DNA of 64,000 nt from Mesorhizobium sp. CAU 1732 (GTDB lineage Bacteria > Pseudomonadota > Alphaproteobacteria > Rhizobiales > Rhizobiaceae). A model generated the notes under the pieces. That model did no database searches. It saw only the letters and a program-made list of their open reading frames with translations, and was not told where the DNA came from. The stretch spans positions 3,472,001 through 3,536,000 of the forward strand of contig NZ_JBDQQR010000001.1 in NCBI RefSeq assembly GCF_039888675.1, given 5' to 3'. Within the stretch, counting starts at the first letter, position 1, and the number at the start of each line of letters is the position of its first letter. Shown one piece after another: positions 16,773 to 24,972 of this stretch. The position numbers and the translations under genes were made by a program.

Positions 16773-17570
16773 TCACGCCTCGGGAGGTGTTGCGGATTGA
16801 TAGCGCTGTTCGTTTCGCCGACGGATCAGCTCGCCGATGCCCATGCCGACGATGCTGAGCGCGGTCAGCATCACGGCGACGGCTGGAACCGTCGGATCGA
16901 GCTTCAGCCCCAGATCGTTCCAGATGCGGACGGGAAGCGTCTGCGCGCCGCCGGAGATGAAGAGCGTGATGATCAGTTCGTCGAAGGATGCGAAGAAGGC
17001 GAGAATGCCGGCTGCGAACATCGACGGCACCAGATAGGGCAGCGTCACCAGCATGAAGGCCTTGACCGGCCCGGCCCCAAGAACGCGCGCCGCCCGCTCG
17101 ATAGTCGTGTCGAACCGCCGCAGGCTGGCGGAGACGATCATCACGACATAGGGCATCGCCACGATCGCGTGCGCGAGCGTCAGGGCAAACACGTTATCCA
17201 CGAGTTGCCAGCGCAGGAACACGATGTAGAGCGCAAGCGCCAGAACGACCGTCGGCAGGATCAGCGGCGCGATGAAGATCGCCGTCAGAACGCCCTTCCC
17301 CGGAAAATCCCCGCGCACCAGCGCGATCGAGGCGAGCGTTCCGAAGACGAGGCTGACGGCCGTCGCGCCGATGCCGACACGGAAACTGAGGACCGCGGCC
17401 GAGACCCACGTCGGATCCTGGAAGAAGGCCGCATACCAGCGCAGCGACAGCGAGCTTGGCGGAAACTCCAGGAACTGGCTCTCGGACAGCGAGATCGGAA
17501 CGAGGAAGATCAGCGGCAGGATCAGGAAGCCGGTCAGCACGACGAAATAGACTGCAAGCGCGCGTCTCAT
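16773..17570 (-). CDS. PotC-type ABC transporter permease
   Basis: 265-residue inner-membrane permease of the polyamine/opine/iron type. About six helices; the coupling-loop motif is RAARVLGAGPVKAFMLVTLPYLVPS near residue 165. Start ATG at 17570 (MRRALAVYF) overlaps the stop of the partner permease (ATGA). Forms the pore together with the 280-residue permease and is energised by the ATPase at 19523-20581. The cargo need not be a polyamine, since the same operon encodes CoA-thioester enzymes. Confidence 0.92.
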   Translation of the reverse strand: MRRALAVYFVVLTGFLILPLIFLVPISLSESQFLEFPPSSLSLRWYAAFFQDPTWVSAAVLSFRVGIGATAVSLVFGTLASIALVRGDFPGKGVLTAIFIAPLILPTVVLALALYIVFLRWQLVDNVFALTLAHAIVAMPYVVMIVSASLRRFDTTIERAARVLGAGPVKAFMLVTLPYLVPSMFAAGILAFFASFDELIITLFISGGAQTLPVRIWNDLGLKLDPTVPAVAVMLTALSIVGMGIGELIRRRNEQRYQSATPPEA

Positions 17571-18409
17571 CGGCCAAGCCCCGCGCCGGTGAATTCGACG
17601 CGCCTGCGCATGACGAGCCAGAACAGCCCCAGGCATGTCAGCGTGACTGCCAGAAGCGCCGTTGCGAGAACGGCGGCAAAGCCCCAATTCAACGTCTGGT
17701 GCACCTGCAGGTCGATCAGGTTCGCGATGATGATGCTGCGGCGTCCGCCCAGAAGTGCCGGCGTGACGAAGAAGCCGAGGCTCAGAATGAAGCAGATCAG
17801 CCCGCCGGTCGCCGCACCGCTGACGCTCAGCGGGAAGAACACCTTCCAGAACGCCTGCGACCGCGATGCACCAAGCGACCGCGCGGCCTTCATCAGGTCC
17901 TTCTCGATGTCGAGCATTGCCGCGAGACAGGTGATGATGACGATCGGCAACAGAATCTGCACCATGCCGATGTGCACGGCAAGGTCGGTGTAGAGCACCT
18001 GCACCGGCGCGACGCCAAGCAGCCCGAGGCCCTTGTTCACGATGCCTTCGCGGCCAAGGATGACGATCCAGGTGTAGGTGCGGATGAGGATGCTGATCCA
18101 GAACGGAAGCAGGATCAGGTAGGTCACGTAAGCTCTGGTCTTCGGTTTCAGCCCGCTCATGAAATATGCGGCCGGATAGCCCAGGATCAGGCAGATCGCG
18201 GTCACGGATGCCGCGAGCACGAAGGTTCGCTCCAGAACCACGACCGCGACGCGCGAATTGACGAGTTCCGCAATGGGACCGAGCGTGAAGCCGCTCTCGT
18301 CGAAGATGCTGAGACGCATCACGCCGAAGAGCGGCAGCACGAAAAGAAGGCCGGCCAGCAACACAGCCGGTGCGAGCAGAAGCAGGAGGGTCGGCCTTCT
18401 CATGATCAT
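17567..18409 (-). CDS. PotB-type ABC transporter permease
   Basis: 280-residue inner-membrane permease with an N-terminal helix LLLLLAPAVLLAGLLFVLPLFGVM, the first-periplasmic-loop style of PotB proteins, and the coupling loop AARSLGASRSQAFWKVFFPLSV near residue 195. Pairs with the downstream PotC-type permease, with which it overlaps by four bases. ATG at 18409 is used; an ATG two codons further in is an alternative. Confidence 0.92.
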   Translation of the reverse strand: MIMRRPTLLLLLAPAVLLAGLLFVLPLFGVMRLSIFDESGFTLGPIAELVNSRVAVVVLERTFVLAASVTAICLILGYPAAYFMSGLKPKTRAYVTYLILLPFWISILIRTYTWIVILGREGIVNKGLGLLGVAPVQVLYTDLAVHIGMVQILLPIVIITCLAAMLDIEKDLMKAARSLGASRSQAFWKVFFPLSVSGAATGGLICFILSLGFFVTPALLGGRRSIIIANLIDLQVHQTLNWGFAAVLATALLAVTLTCLGLFWLVMRRRVEFTGAGLGR

Positions 18410-18427
18410 GGATTTGGACCCGTCAGC

Positions 18428-19477
18428 CTAGATGAGCAGCCATTCGTTCCAGCGATTCTGAACCTCTTCGAGGTTCTTCGCCCACCATTCCGAGTTGAAC
18501 GGGAACTGGACTTCCGCATTGGCCGGCGCCGTCGGCAGCGTGGCGACGAATTCCGGCTCCAGAAGCTCCATCATGCCCGGGACGAAGCCCGGATACGGGA
18601 TCACCTTGACGAACGCGGCGGACGCGACCGGATCCATGCGGAACTTCATGAACTCCATCGCTTCCTTCGGATGCTTGGCCCCCTTCGGAATACCGAGATA
18701 GGACAGCATCAACGCGCCGCCGTCCCAGCTTATGTCGACGGGCTTGCCCTCGTCCTTCAAAGGCGTGATGCGGCCATTCCAGCATGAGGTCATGTTGACC
18801 TCGGCATCGACGAGAAGCTGCACGTGCTGGGCGCCATTGTCCCACCAGACCGGAATGTGATCCTTCAGCTCGTCGAGCTTGGCAAAGGCGCGATCGACGT
18901 CGATCGGGTAGATCTGGTCGAGCGGAACGCCGTCGGCGAGAAGCGCGAATTCGAGATTGCCCTTTGGCGAATTCTCCAGCGAGCGCGGTCCGGGGAACGC
19001 CTCGACGTCCCAGAAATCGGACCACGTCTTGGGCAGCTTGTCGGCCGGGAAACGGTCGGTGCGAAAGGCGATCACGGTGGAGTAGGATGCGCGCACCATC
19101 GCGGTCGGCAGCTTTGCGACCTCCGGCAGTTCGTTCTTCGGATCGACGATCGCGTAGTCGATCGGCTCGAGCCAGCCGGCTTCGGTCGCCAGCACGACAT
19201 CGTCGCCGTTCAGTTCGGTCAGGTCCCATTCCACATTGCCGGACTCGACCATCGCCTTCAGCTTCGGCAGGCTGACGGGCGCAGTGGAGCGCACCTTGAT
19301 GCCAGTCGCCTCCGTGAACGGGTCTTCGAAGAGCTTCTTCAGCACTTCCGCCAGCGAACCGCCTGATCCGTTGACGACGATCGTCACGTCGCTCTGCGCG
19401 TATGCGCGGGCGGTCATTGCGGCCAGCGCGGTGGAAGCGGCTGCGATATTGAATGCACGTCTTGTCAGATTAGCCAT
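18428..19477 (-). CDS. PotD/F-type periplasmic solute-binding protein
   Basis: 349-residue binding protein. The N-terminus MANLTRRAFNIAAASTALAAMTARAYAQS is a signal peptide with a twin-arginine-like TRRAFN start and cleavage after AYA. Mature protein shows VNGSGGSLAEVLKKLFEDPF, VEWDLTELNGDDV and LGIPKGAKHPKEAMEFMKF, typical of the polyamine/aldopentonate-like spermidine-binding group. It recruits the ligand for the two permeases downstream. Ligand unknown; operon context suggests a carboxylate. Confidence 0.92.
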   Translation of the reverse strand: MANLTRRAFNIAAASTALAAMTARAYAQSDVTIVVNGSGGSLAEVLKKLFEDPFTEATGIKVRSTAPVSLPKLKAMVESGNVEWDLTELNGDDVVLATEAGWLEPIDYAIVDPKNELPEVAKLPTAMVRASYSTVIAFRTDRFPADKLPKTWSDFWDVEAFPGPRSLENSPKGNLEFALLADGVPLDQIYPIDVDRAFAKLDELKDHIPVWWDNGAQHVQLLVDAEVNMTSCWNGRITPLKDEGKPVDISWDGGALMLSYLGIPKGAKHPKEAMEFMKFRMDPVASAAFVKVIPYPGFVPGMMELLEPEFVATLPTAPANAEVQFPFNSEWWAKNLEEVQNRWNEWLLI

Positions 19478-19522
19478 GTGACATTCCTTTTGGACCTTGT
19501 TCAGTTCCCCATGCTCTCCGGA

Positions 19523-20581
19523 TCACTCCGGCAGATAGATCAGGCTCTCATCGTCGAAATCGAACCGCACCTCAGAGCCGGGCTCGGGCATCTGTGTGCC
19601 CTGGGTGCGCGGCTCGATGAGCGAGATTTCCTTTCCGTCCGCGCCGGTCAGCACGTAACGGATGGAGTTGCCGAAGAAGACAGCCTGTTCGAGGCGCGTC
19701 ACCACGCGGCCCTGAGGCGTGCGGCGCATATGCTCCGGGCGCAGCGCCACATAGCCGGCCGACGGCAGCGCCCGCCCCGTGATCTCGATCGGCCCGATGC
19801 CTTCCATGGAGACGCTGGCGCCTTGCGAGCCCAGAACCTTGAAAATGTTGTTGGACCCGATGAACTCCGCCACGAAGCGCGAGCTCGGCCGGTCATAAAG
19901 GTCTTGCGGCGTGCCGAGCTGCCTGATGAAGCCCTTTTCCATCACCGCGAGCCGATCAGAAAGCGTCAGCGCCTCGCCCTGGTCGTGCGTGACGTAGATG
20001 ACCGTGCAGCCGATCTGGCGCTGATACTGCTTGATCTCCAGTTGCAGCGTCTCGCGCAGCTTGAGGTCCAGCGCTCCCAGCGGCTCGTCCATCAGGAGAA
20101 CACGCGGCTCGAAGACGACGGCGCGCGCGAAGGCGACACGCTGCTTCTGGCCGCCGGAAAGCTCGTGCGGCATCCGGTCTGCGAGCCCGTCGAGCCGCAC
20201 CATCTCGAGCGCCTTGAGCGAACGGGTGCGAATTTCGGCTTTCCCCATCCCGCGCATTTCAAGCGGAAAGGCGACGTTCCCCATCACGGTGCGGTGCGGG
20301 AACAGCGAATAATTCTGGAACACCATGCCGATACCGCGCTTTTCGGTCGGCACACGCGCGATCGACACGCCATCGATGAGGATGTCGCCCTCGCCGATAT
20401 CGATGAAACCCGCCAGGCAGTTCAGGGCCGTCGTCTTGCCGGACCCGCTGGGGCCGAGCAGCGTCATAAACTCGCCGGGCGCCACGGTCATGGAAAATTC
20501 TTCGAGCGCAACGAAGCTGCCATAGGTCTTGCGGACCTTCCTGAACTCGATGGATGAACCTCGGTGAACGGTGTTCGTCAA
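19523..20581 (-). CDS. PotA-type ABC transporter ATP-binding protein
   Basis: 352-residue ATPase. Walker A GPSGSGKTT (about 43-51), Q-loop VFQNYSLFPHRTV, signature ELSGGQKQRVAFARA, Walker B VLLMDEPLGALD, switch histidine VTHDQ, then a C-terminal TOBE-like regulatory domain from about residue 270. First gene of a seven-gene operon (ATPase, binding protein, two permeases, ligase, hydratase) transcribed away from the TetR gene. Confidence 0.94.
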   Translation of the reverse strand: MTNTVHRGSSIEFRKVRKTYGSFVALEEFSMTVAPGEFMTLLGPSGSGKTTALNCLAGFIDIGEGDILIDGVSIARVPTEKRGIGMVFQNYSLFPHRTVMGNVAFPLEMRGMGKAEIRTRSLKALEMVRLDGLADRMPHELSGGQKQRVAFARAVVFEPRVLLMDEPLGALDLKLRETLQLEIKQYQRQIGCTVIYVTHDQGEALTLSDRLAVMEKGFIRQLGTPQDLYDRPSSRFVAEFIGSNNIFKVLGSQGASVSMEGIGPIEITGRALPSAGYVALRPEHMRRTPQGRVVTRLEQAVFFGNSIRYVLTGADGKEISLIEPRTQGTQMPEPGSEVRFDFDDESLIYLPE

Positions 20582-20609
20582 AGGCGGCTCCCTGCGCTGG
20601 AGGCAAAAG

Positions 20610-20623
20610 TGACGACATTGTCA
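20610..20623. promoter_or_regulatory. Candidate TetR operator
   Basis: Inverted repeat TGAC-N6-GTCA with a further TGTCA seven bases on, centred between the divergent ATPase gene and the TetR gene. Placement suggests a repressor site for both directions. Confidence 0.4.
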
Positions 20624-20698
20624 TTTTCTGTCAAGCGACTTTCGGAAGAGCCCGTGCATTGCTATGTCTGGGGCGCACAGGAATGAGGACGAAGCGCG

Positions 20699-21364
20699 AT
20701 GTTCGACTATGTCGAATTTCTGGAACAGAAGCTTGCGGAAGCCGGTAATGCGAGAAAAACCACCCGGACCGAGTTGCAGATCGAGATCGCGACGGCGACG
20801 CTGTTGCGTTCGAAGGCCTATCATTCGATCTCGGTCAACATGATCGCCGAGCAGGCGAACCTCGCCCACGGAACGTTCTACCGCTACTTTGCCGGCAAGC
20901 GGGACGTCGTGGCCAAGACGTTGGCGGACTACTTCGAATTCGTGCGCACGACGCGCCCGGCCGTGCCCCCTGGCGCTTCCGACCTCGAAGCGATCGAGAT
21001 CGGAAATCGCAACTACGTCCGCTGCTTCAGGCAGAATGTCGGCCTGATGCGGTGCCACTTTCACCTCAAGGATGAAGACGATCTCATCGCCCAGGTCGGG
21101 CGCGACGCCGACAAGGGCATGTCCGAGCGCATCATCAGGCGCATCCGGCGCGGGCGCATCGTCAGCGACGCCGAGCTTCCCGAACTGCGCTTGCGCACCT
21201 ATTGCCTGATCAGCATGGTCGACGAACTGTTGCTCAAGATTTACGGCCAGACCAATCCGCCTCTCGCCGAATTTGCCGACGATCCCGACATGGTCGCGTC
21301 GACCGTCTCGCGCCTCTGGCACGCCGCGCTTTATGAGACGGAACCGCTGTCAGCCGGGCGCTAG
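20699..21364 (+). CDS. TetR family transcriptional regulator
   Basis: 221-residue repressor-like protein. The helix-turn-helix spans about residues 22-70 (LQIEIATATLLRSKAYHSISVNMIAEQANLAHGTFYRYFAGKRDVV is the recognisable block), followed by an all-helical ligand domain. An N-terminal extension of about 20 residues precedes the DNA-binding domain. Divergent from the PotABCD-ligase-hydratase operon, which it most likely represses until a substrate or its CoA ester binds. Confidence 0.92.
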   Translation: MFDYVEFLEQKLAEAGNARKTTRTELQIEIATATLLRSKAYHSISVNMIAEQANLAHGTFYRYFAGKRDVVAKTLADYFEFVRTTRPAVPPGASDLEAIEIGNRNYVRCFRQNVGLMRCHFHLKDEDDLIAQVGRDADKGMSERIIRRIRRGRIVSDAELPELRLRTYCLISMVDELLLKIYGQTNPPLAEFADDPDMVASTVSRLWHAALYETEPLSAGR

Positions 21365-21439
21365 CCGCCGGTCTGTCGACGGCGTTGGGCGATATGCGGC
21401 GTTTTTTGCCCTGATGGCCGCCATTTTATGAGCATTCGA

Positions 21440-21467
21440 TTGCAATGCCGGGCGGGTACCGTATTTA
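21440..21467 (+). promoter_or_regulatory. Possible promoter of the small basic protein gene
   Basis: TTGCAA and TATTTA separated by 16 bases, ending 24 bases before the ATG at 21492. Plausible sigma-70-like spacing, but alphaproteobacterial promoters are hard to call by eye. Confidence 0.3.
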
Positions 21468-21491
21468 GGGCTCAAACAAGAGAGGACGAAA

Positions 21492-21650
21492 ATGGCCCGG
21501 ACACCGAATTACAATTACGAGCGGCAGGAGCGCGATCGCGCCAAGGCAGCCAAGAAGGCCGAGAAGCTGGCGGCGAAGACTGCAAAATCCCAGCAGGACG
21601 CCGACCAGGATTCCACCCAGCCTGCGGACGACTCATCGTCCGATACCTGA
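21492..21650 (+). CDS. Small conserved charged protein (52 aa)
   Basis: 52-residue protein starting MARTPNYNYERQERDRAKAAKK, then an alanine/lysine-rich helix and an acidic, serine-rich tail ending DDSSSDT. An AGAGGA ribosome-binding site lies seven bases before the ATG. Similar short MARTPNY-type hypothetical proteins occur across alphaproteobacteria as far as I recall; their function is unknown. The charged helix (residues 9-34) could form a coiled coil or bind nucleic acid (inference). Stands alone, convergent with a DUF982 gene. Confidence 0.75.
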   Translation: MARTPNYNYERQERDRAKAAKKAEKLAAKTAKSQQDADQDSTQPADDSSSDT

Positions 21651-21669
21651 CGTACGAAGCGAATGCCCG

Positions 21670-21930
21670 TCAGGCCGGTGTCTTGTCACTGACGAAGACG
21701 TCGGCCTCGCGAGCGGCGGCGACCAGCGCCTTGCGCGAAATCGACGTTGGCCGCCCACCATCGATGGCATCGTGGCACGCCTGAACGGCTGCCCGGTGCT
21801 TGGGCCCTTTCTTCGCCGGCCAATCCTTGAGAAGAAAATCCATGGCCTCGGCGGGGGACCGCAAAAGCTCGTCGGATCCGGTTGAACGCGATTTGACGGT
21901 CACCGGAATTTCAAATCTATTTTTATCCAT
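21670..21930 (-). CDS. DUF982 family protein
   Basis: 86-residue cytoplasmic protein. The DUF982 pattern is visible: an initial strand FEIPVTVKS, EAMDFLLKDWP with the conserved tryptophan, HRAAVQACHDAI with the central cysteine, and ALVAAAREADVFV at the C-terminus. The family is common and often multicopy in Rhizobiales; function unknown. A second member faces it on the other strand at 22131-22427. Confidence 0.85.
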   Translation of the reverse strand: MDKNRFEIPVTVKSRSTGSDELLRSPAEAMDFLLKDWPAKKGPKHRAAVQACHDAIDGGRPTSISRKALVAAAREADVFVSDKTPA

Positions 21931-22130
21931 GGCTTCTCATAGTCCTGCTGGCGCGGAAAGGCGAGGTGCAAAGTGGCATCGCCCTCACCGCGCGTTCATC
22001 GAATAGCCCGCACGCCCGCGCTTTAACGACGTTTGCAGACATCCAAAGGGTCATCTTGCTGAAGCTGCGGCGCAGGATGAAACTTCCTGGCCGCCAGTTC
22101 GTTGAAGAACACAGGCGAAGGACAACCCTC

Positions 22131-22427
22131 ATGGATGCCGCTCAGTTCCGATTGCCAGTGAGAATAGTCGTCGCGCCCGATGAGTCGGTGCGCGAGATTT
22201 ACAGTGCCGAGGAGGCGCTGGAGTTTCTCATGATCTGGCCTCATCAGGATGGTCCGATCTATGAGCGTGCGATGAACGCGTGTTTTTCCGCGACGGTCGA
22301 TGAGGATGCACGCGCCGAGGCCGAGCGATGCTTCTTGGGCTTTGCGCGCGCATCCGGCATCCTCGCACGCGACATGATCCGCGATGTCCTGAATTTCGAA
22401 GGTGAGAACCTCCATCTGCCGACCTGA
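22131..22427 (+). CDS. DUF982 family protein (second copy)
   Basis: 98-residue protein with the same domain: FRLPVRIVV, SAEEALEFLMIWP, YERAMNACFSATV and FLGFARASGIL. The start at 22131 is preferred over a longer frame from 21966 because the protein then begins directly at the domain's first strand and has GAAGGA upstream. The first 55 codons of the longer frame look like noise. Divergent from the first DUF982 gene, with about 200 bases between them. Confidence 0.8.
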   Translation: MDAAQFRLPVRIVVAPDESVREIYSAEEALEFLMIWPHQDGPIYERAMNACFSATVDEDARAEAERCFLGFARASGILARDMIRDVLNFEGENLHLPT

Positions 22428-22614
22428 ACGCGGCAGACGCTCGCGTAGGCCGTAACCGCGCGGGCGGCCTGCATAGGCTGAAATGTCACGCAACCGACCG
22501 TCACATATGAAATCCCGCAGACGTATTGTGTCGTGCTACTAGGCAGACTCGAAAATCGCGTCGGCACCGGGGGCTCCCTGCCGATAGTCGACTGTCTCTG
22601 ACGCGGGAGGTACA

Positions 22615-23592
22615 ATGCCGAGTAGACGCATAGCTGACCTCGTTCTCGAGAGTGCGATCGACTATGCCATCATCACGATGGACCTCGAAGGCTTGATCAC
22701 CTCCTGGAGCAAGGGCGCCGAGGCCATCTTCGGCTGGGCGGAAGATGAGATGATCGGCAGACACGCCGAAATCTTCTTCACCCCCGAGGACCGCCAGAAT
22801 GGAATCATCGATCGCGAAATGCGGGATGCGCTCCAGAAAGGGCGCGGCAACGACGAGCGCTGGCATCTGCGCAAGGACGACACCCGCTTCTGGGCGAGCG
22901 GCGAAATGCTGCCATTGCACGATGGCGGCCCGACCGAGGGTTTTCTGAAGATCGTTCGCGACCGCACCGAGCAAAAGAAGGCGCGCGAACTCCAGGCCAT
23001 GCTCAACCAGGAACTGAGCCATCGGCTGAAGAACCAGCTCGGCATGGTTCAGGCCATCGTCAACCAGTCCCTGCGCCGTGCCGACGACATCGAACAGGCA
23101 CGGAAAGCAATCGGCGATCGGCTGGGCGTCCTGGGGCGCGCGCACGAATTGCTGCTGACGGGCTATGGCGAGCGCGCTGCCGTCCGGACCGTCATCGAAA
23201 AATCGGTCAATTTGCGTGAGGACGGCCATGCCAGCCAGTTCTCGCTCTCCGGCCCCAATCTGGAAGTCGGCCCCCGCGCGGCGCTATCCCTCGCGCTCAT
23301 CTTGCACGAATTGACCACCAACGCGTTCAAATACGGCTCGCTTTCGCTACCAGAAGGCCTTGTGGAGATTCGCTGGACTATCGCCGACCTCGGCGGTGAG
23401 CCGGTGTTTCAACTGGCGTGGCAGGAGCAGAATGGCCCGAGGGTCACAATCCCAACATCGATGGGGTTCGGCTCGAGACTGATCAACAACGGCATATCGG
23501 GCGCAACCAACAGCGTCGAGACGGAATACAACCCCGAAGGCGTCCGCTGCACGATCCGTGTGTCTCTGTCCGACTTCCAGTCCGAAAATTGA
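22615..23592 (+). CDS. PAS domain sensor histidine kinase of the HWE family
   Basis: 325-residue cytoplasmic kinase. PAS domain at about 8-117 (DYAIITMDLEGLITSWSKGAE, FFTPEDR); it lacks the cysteine motif of LOV photosensors. The phosphoacceptor is H136 in LSHRLKN; the ATPase domain has HELTTNAFKYG (231-241) and the WxE motif in LAWQEQNGP that names the HWE family. Ends GFGSRLINN plus a short tail. No membrane segment. Good ribosome-binding site GGGAGG. Such kinases often feed the alphaproteobacterial general stress response; no partner regulator is encoded here. Confidence 0.92.
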   Translation: MPSRRIADLVLESAIDYAIITMDLEGLITSWSKGAEAIFGWAEDEMIGRHAEIFFTPEDRQNGIIDREMRDALQKGRGNDERWHLRKDDTRFWASGEMLPLHDGGPTEGFLKIVRDRTEQKKARELQAMLNQELSHRLKNQLGMVQAIVNQSLRRADDIEQARKAIGDRLGVLGRAHELLLTGYGERAAVRTVIEKSVNLREDGHASQFSLSGPNLEVGPRAALSLALILHELTTNAFKYGSLSLPEGLVEIRWTIADLGGEPVFQLAWQEQNGPRVTIPTSMGFGSRLINNGISGATNSVETEYNPEGVRCTIRVSLSDFQSEN

Positions 23593-23629
23593 GGCTGGGC
23601 TTGCACGCGCTACCATCCCCTGGAATGTC

Positions 23630-24949
23630 ATGACCCTTCTGGAAGACGGAGTGACGGCCGATTCCAGCGCGGCACCCGCGGGACGAAAACGTTCAACGGA
23701 CGGCCAGGACGTATCGCATTTTGCCGACCACGCGCTTCTGGATCTCGTGCAGCGGCAGACGCTGCGCTATTTCTGGGAAGGTGCGCATCCCGTCAGCTTC
23801 CTCGCCCGCGATCGGCAACGGCTCCACGGTGACCGCCCGAACGATCTCATTTCGGTCGGCGGTTCCGGCTTCGGCATCATGGCGGTCATCGTCGGCGTCG
23901 AGCGCGGCTGGATAGACCGCTCCGCTGCCCTGTCCCGCCTGCTGACAAGCATGGAATTTCTCGCCTCGGCAGCGCGTCATCACGGCATGTTCCCGCATTT
24001 CATGGACGGACGCGACGGCAGGACCATCCCGTTTCGGCGCAAGGACGACGGCGCCGATATCGTGGAGACGGCATTTCTGTTCCAGGGCCTCATCTGCGCG
24101 CGCGAATATTTCGCCGGCACGTCGCCCGACGAACGCCTGTTGCGAGAGCGGATCGACGCTCTCCTCGTCGATGCGGAATGGTCGTTCTTCACCCGCGGTG
24201 AAAACCGGCTCTACTGGCATTGGAGCCCGAAATATGGCTGGGCGATGAACTTCCCCGTCCAGGGTTGGAACGAGTGTCTGGTCGCGTTCGTCCTTGCTGC
24301 CGGCGCTCGCGACCACGCAATCGATCCCGAGGTCTATCATCAGGGATATGCCAAGGGGCCAGCTTTCCTGAACGGCCACGACTATTACGGAACCCGCCTG
24401 CCCCTCGGCATGCCGTTCGGCGGTCCGCTGTTCTTCGCGCACTACTCGTTTTGCGGGCTCGATCCGCGCGGGCTTGTCGACAGATACGCGGATTATTTCG
24501 AGCAAAACCTCGCCCATACGCGCATCAATCATCGGCATTGCGTGATCAACCCGAACGGCCATCGAGGCTATGGGCCCGATTGCTGGGGCCTGACCGCGTC
24601 GCATGGACCGGGCGGCTACGTCGCCTACGCGCCGGATCACGATCGCGGGGTGATCGCGCCGAGTGCCGCGCTGTGCAGCTTTCCCTACATGCCGGCGGAA
24701 GCGATGCAGGCGCTGCGAGGTTTTTTCGCCCGCCCTAGCCACCGCATCTGGGGCCGATACGGTTTCATTGACACGTTCTGCGACGACCGGGACTGGTATG
24801 CGCGGACCTATCTCGCGGTAGATCAAGGCCCAACAGTCGCGATGATCGAAAACCACCGGTCAGGCCTCTTGTGGAAGCTCTTCATGGGCGCCCCCGAAAT
24901 CCGCAGAGGATTGTCGCGACTGGGCTTCTCCAGCCCTGCGCATTCGTAA
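23630..24949 (+). CDS. GH144-type (COG5368) glucoamylase-like protein, probable beta-1,2-glucan hydrolase
   Basis: 439-residue protein of the (alpha/alpha)6-barrel family whose characterised members are endo-beta-1,2-glucanases. Recognisable blocks: QRQTLRYFWEGAHPVSFLARDR, ISVGGSGFGIMAVIVGVERGW, ETAFLFQGLICAREYF, YWHWSPKYGWAMNFPVQGWNE, CWGLTASHGPGGYVAYAPDHD and YLAVDQGPTVAMIENHRSG. No signal peptide is visible, so it may act in the cytoplasm on cyclic or linear beta-1,2-glucans or their fragments, polymers typical of Rhizobiales. Start ATG at 23630; overlaps nothing and ends 23 bases before the convergent rhaK. Confidence 0.85.
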   Translation: MTLLEDGVTADSSAAPAGRKRSTDGQDVSHFADHALLDLVQRQTLRYFWEGAHPVSFLARDRQRLHGDRPNDLISVGGSGFGIMAVIVGVERGWIDRSAALSRLLTSMEFLASAARHHGMFPHFMDGRDGRTIPFRRKDDGADIVETAFLFQGLICAREYFAGTSPDERLLRERIDALLVDAEWSFFTRGENRLYWHWSPKYGWAMNFPVQGWNECLVAFVLAAGARDHAIDPEVYHQGYAKGPAFLNGHDYYGTRLPLGMPFGGPLFFAHYSFCGLDPRGLVDRYADYFEQNLAHTRINHRHCVINPNGHRGYGPDCWGLTASHGPGGYVAYAPDHDRGVIAPSAALCSFPYMPAEAMQALRGFFARPSHRIWGRYGFIDTFCDDRDWYARTYLAVDQGPTVAMIENHRSGLLWKLFMGAPEIRRGLSRLGFSSPAHS

Positions 24950-24972
24950 ATTCGCCTCGCAGATGTTTTGAC

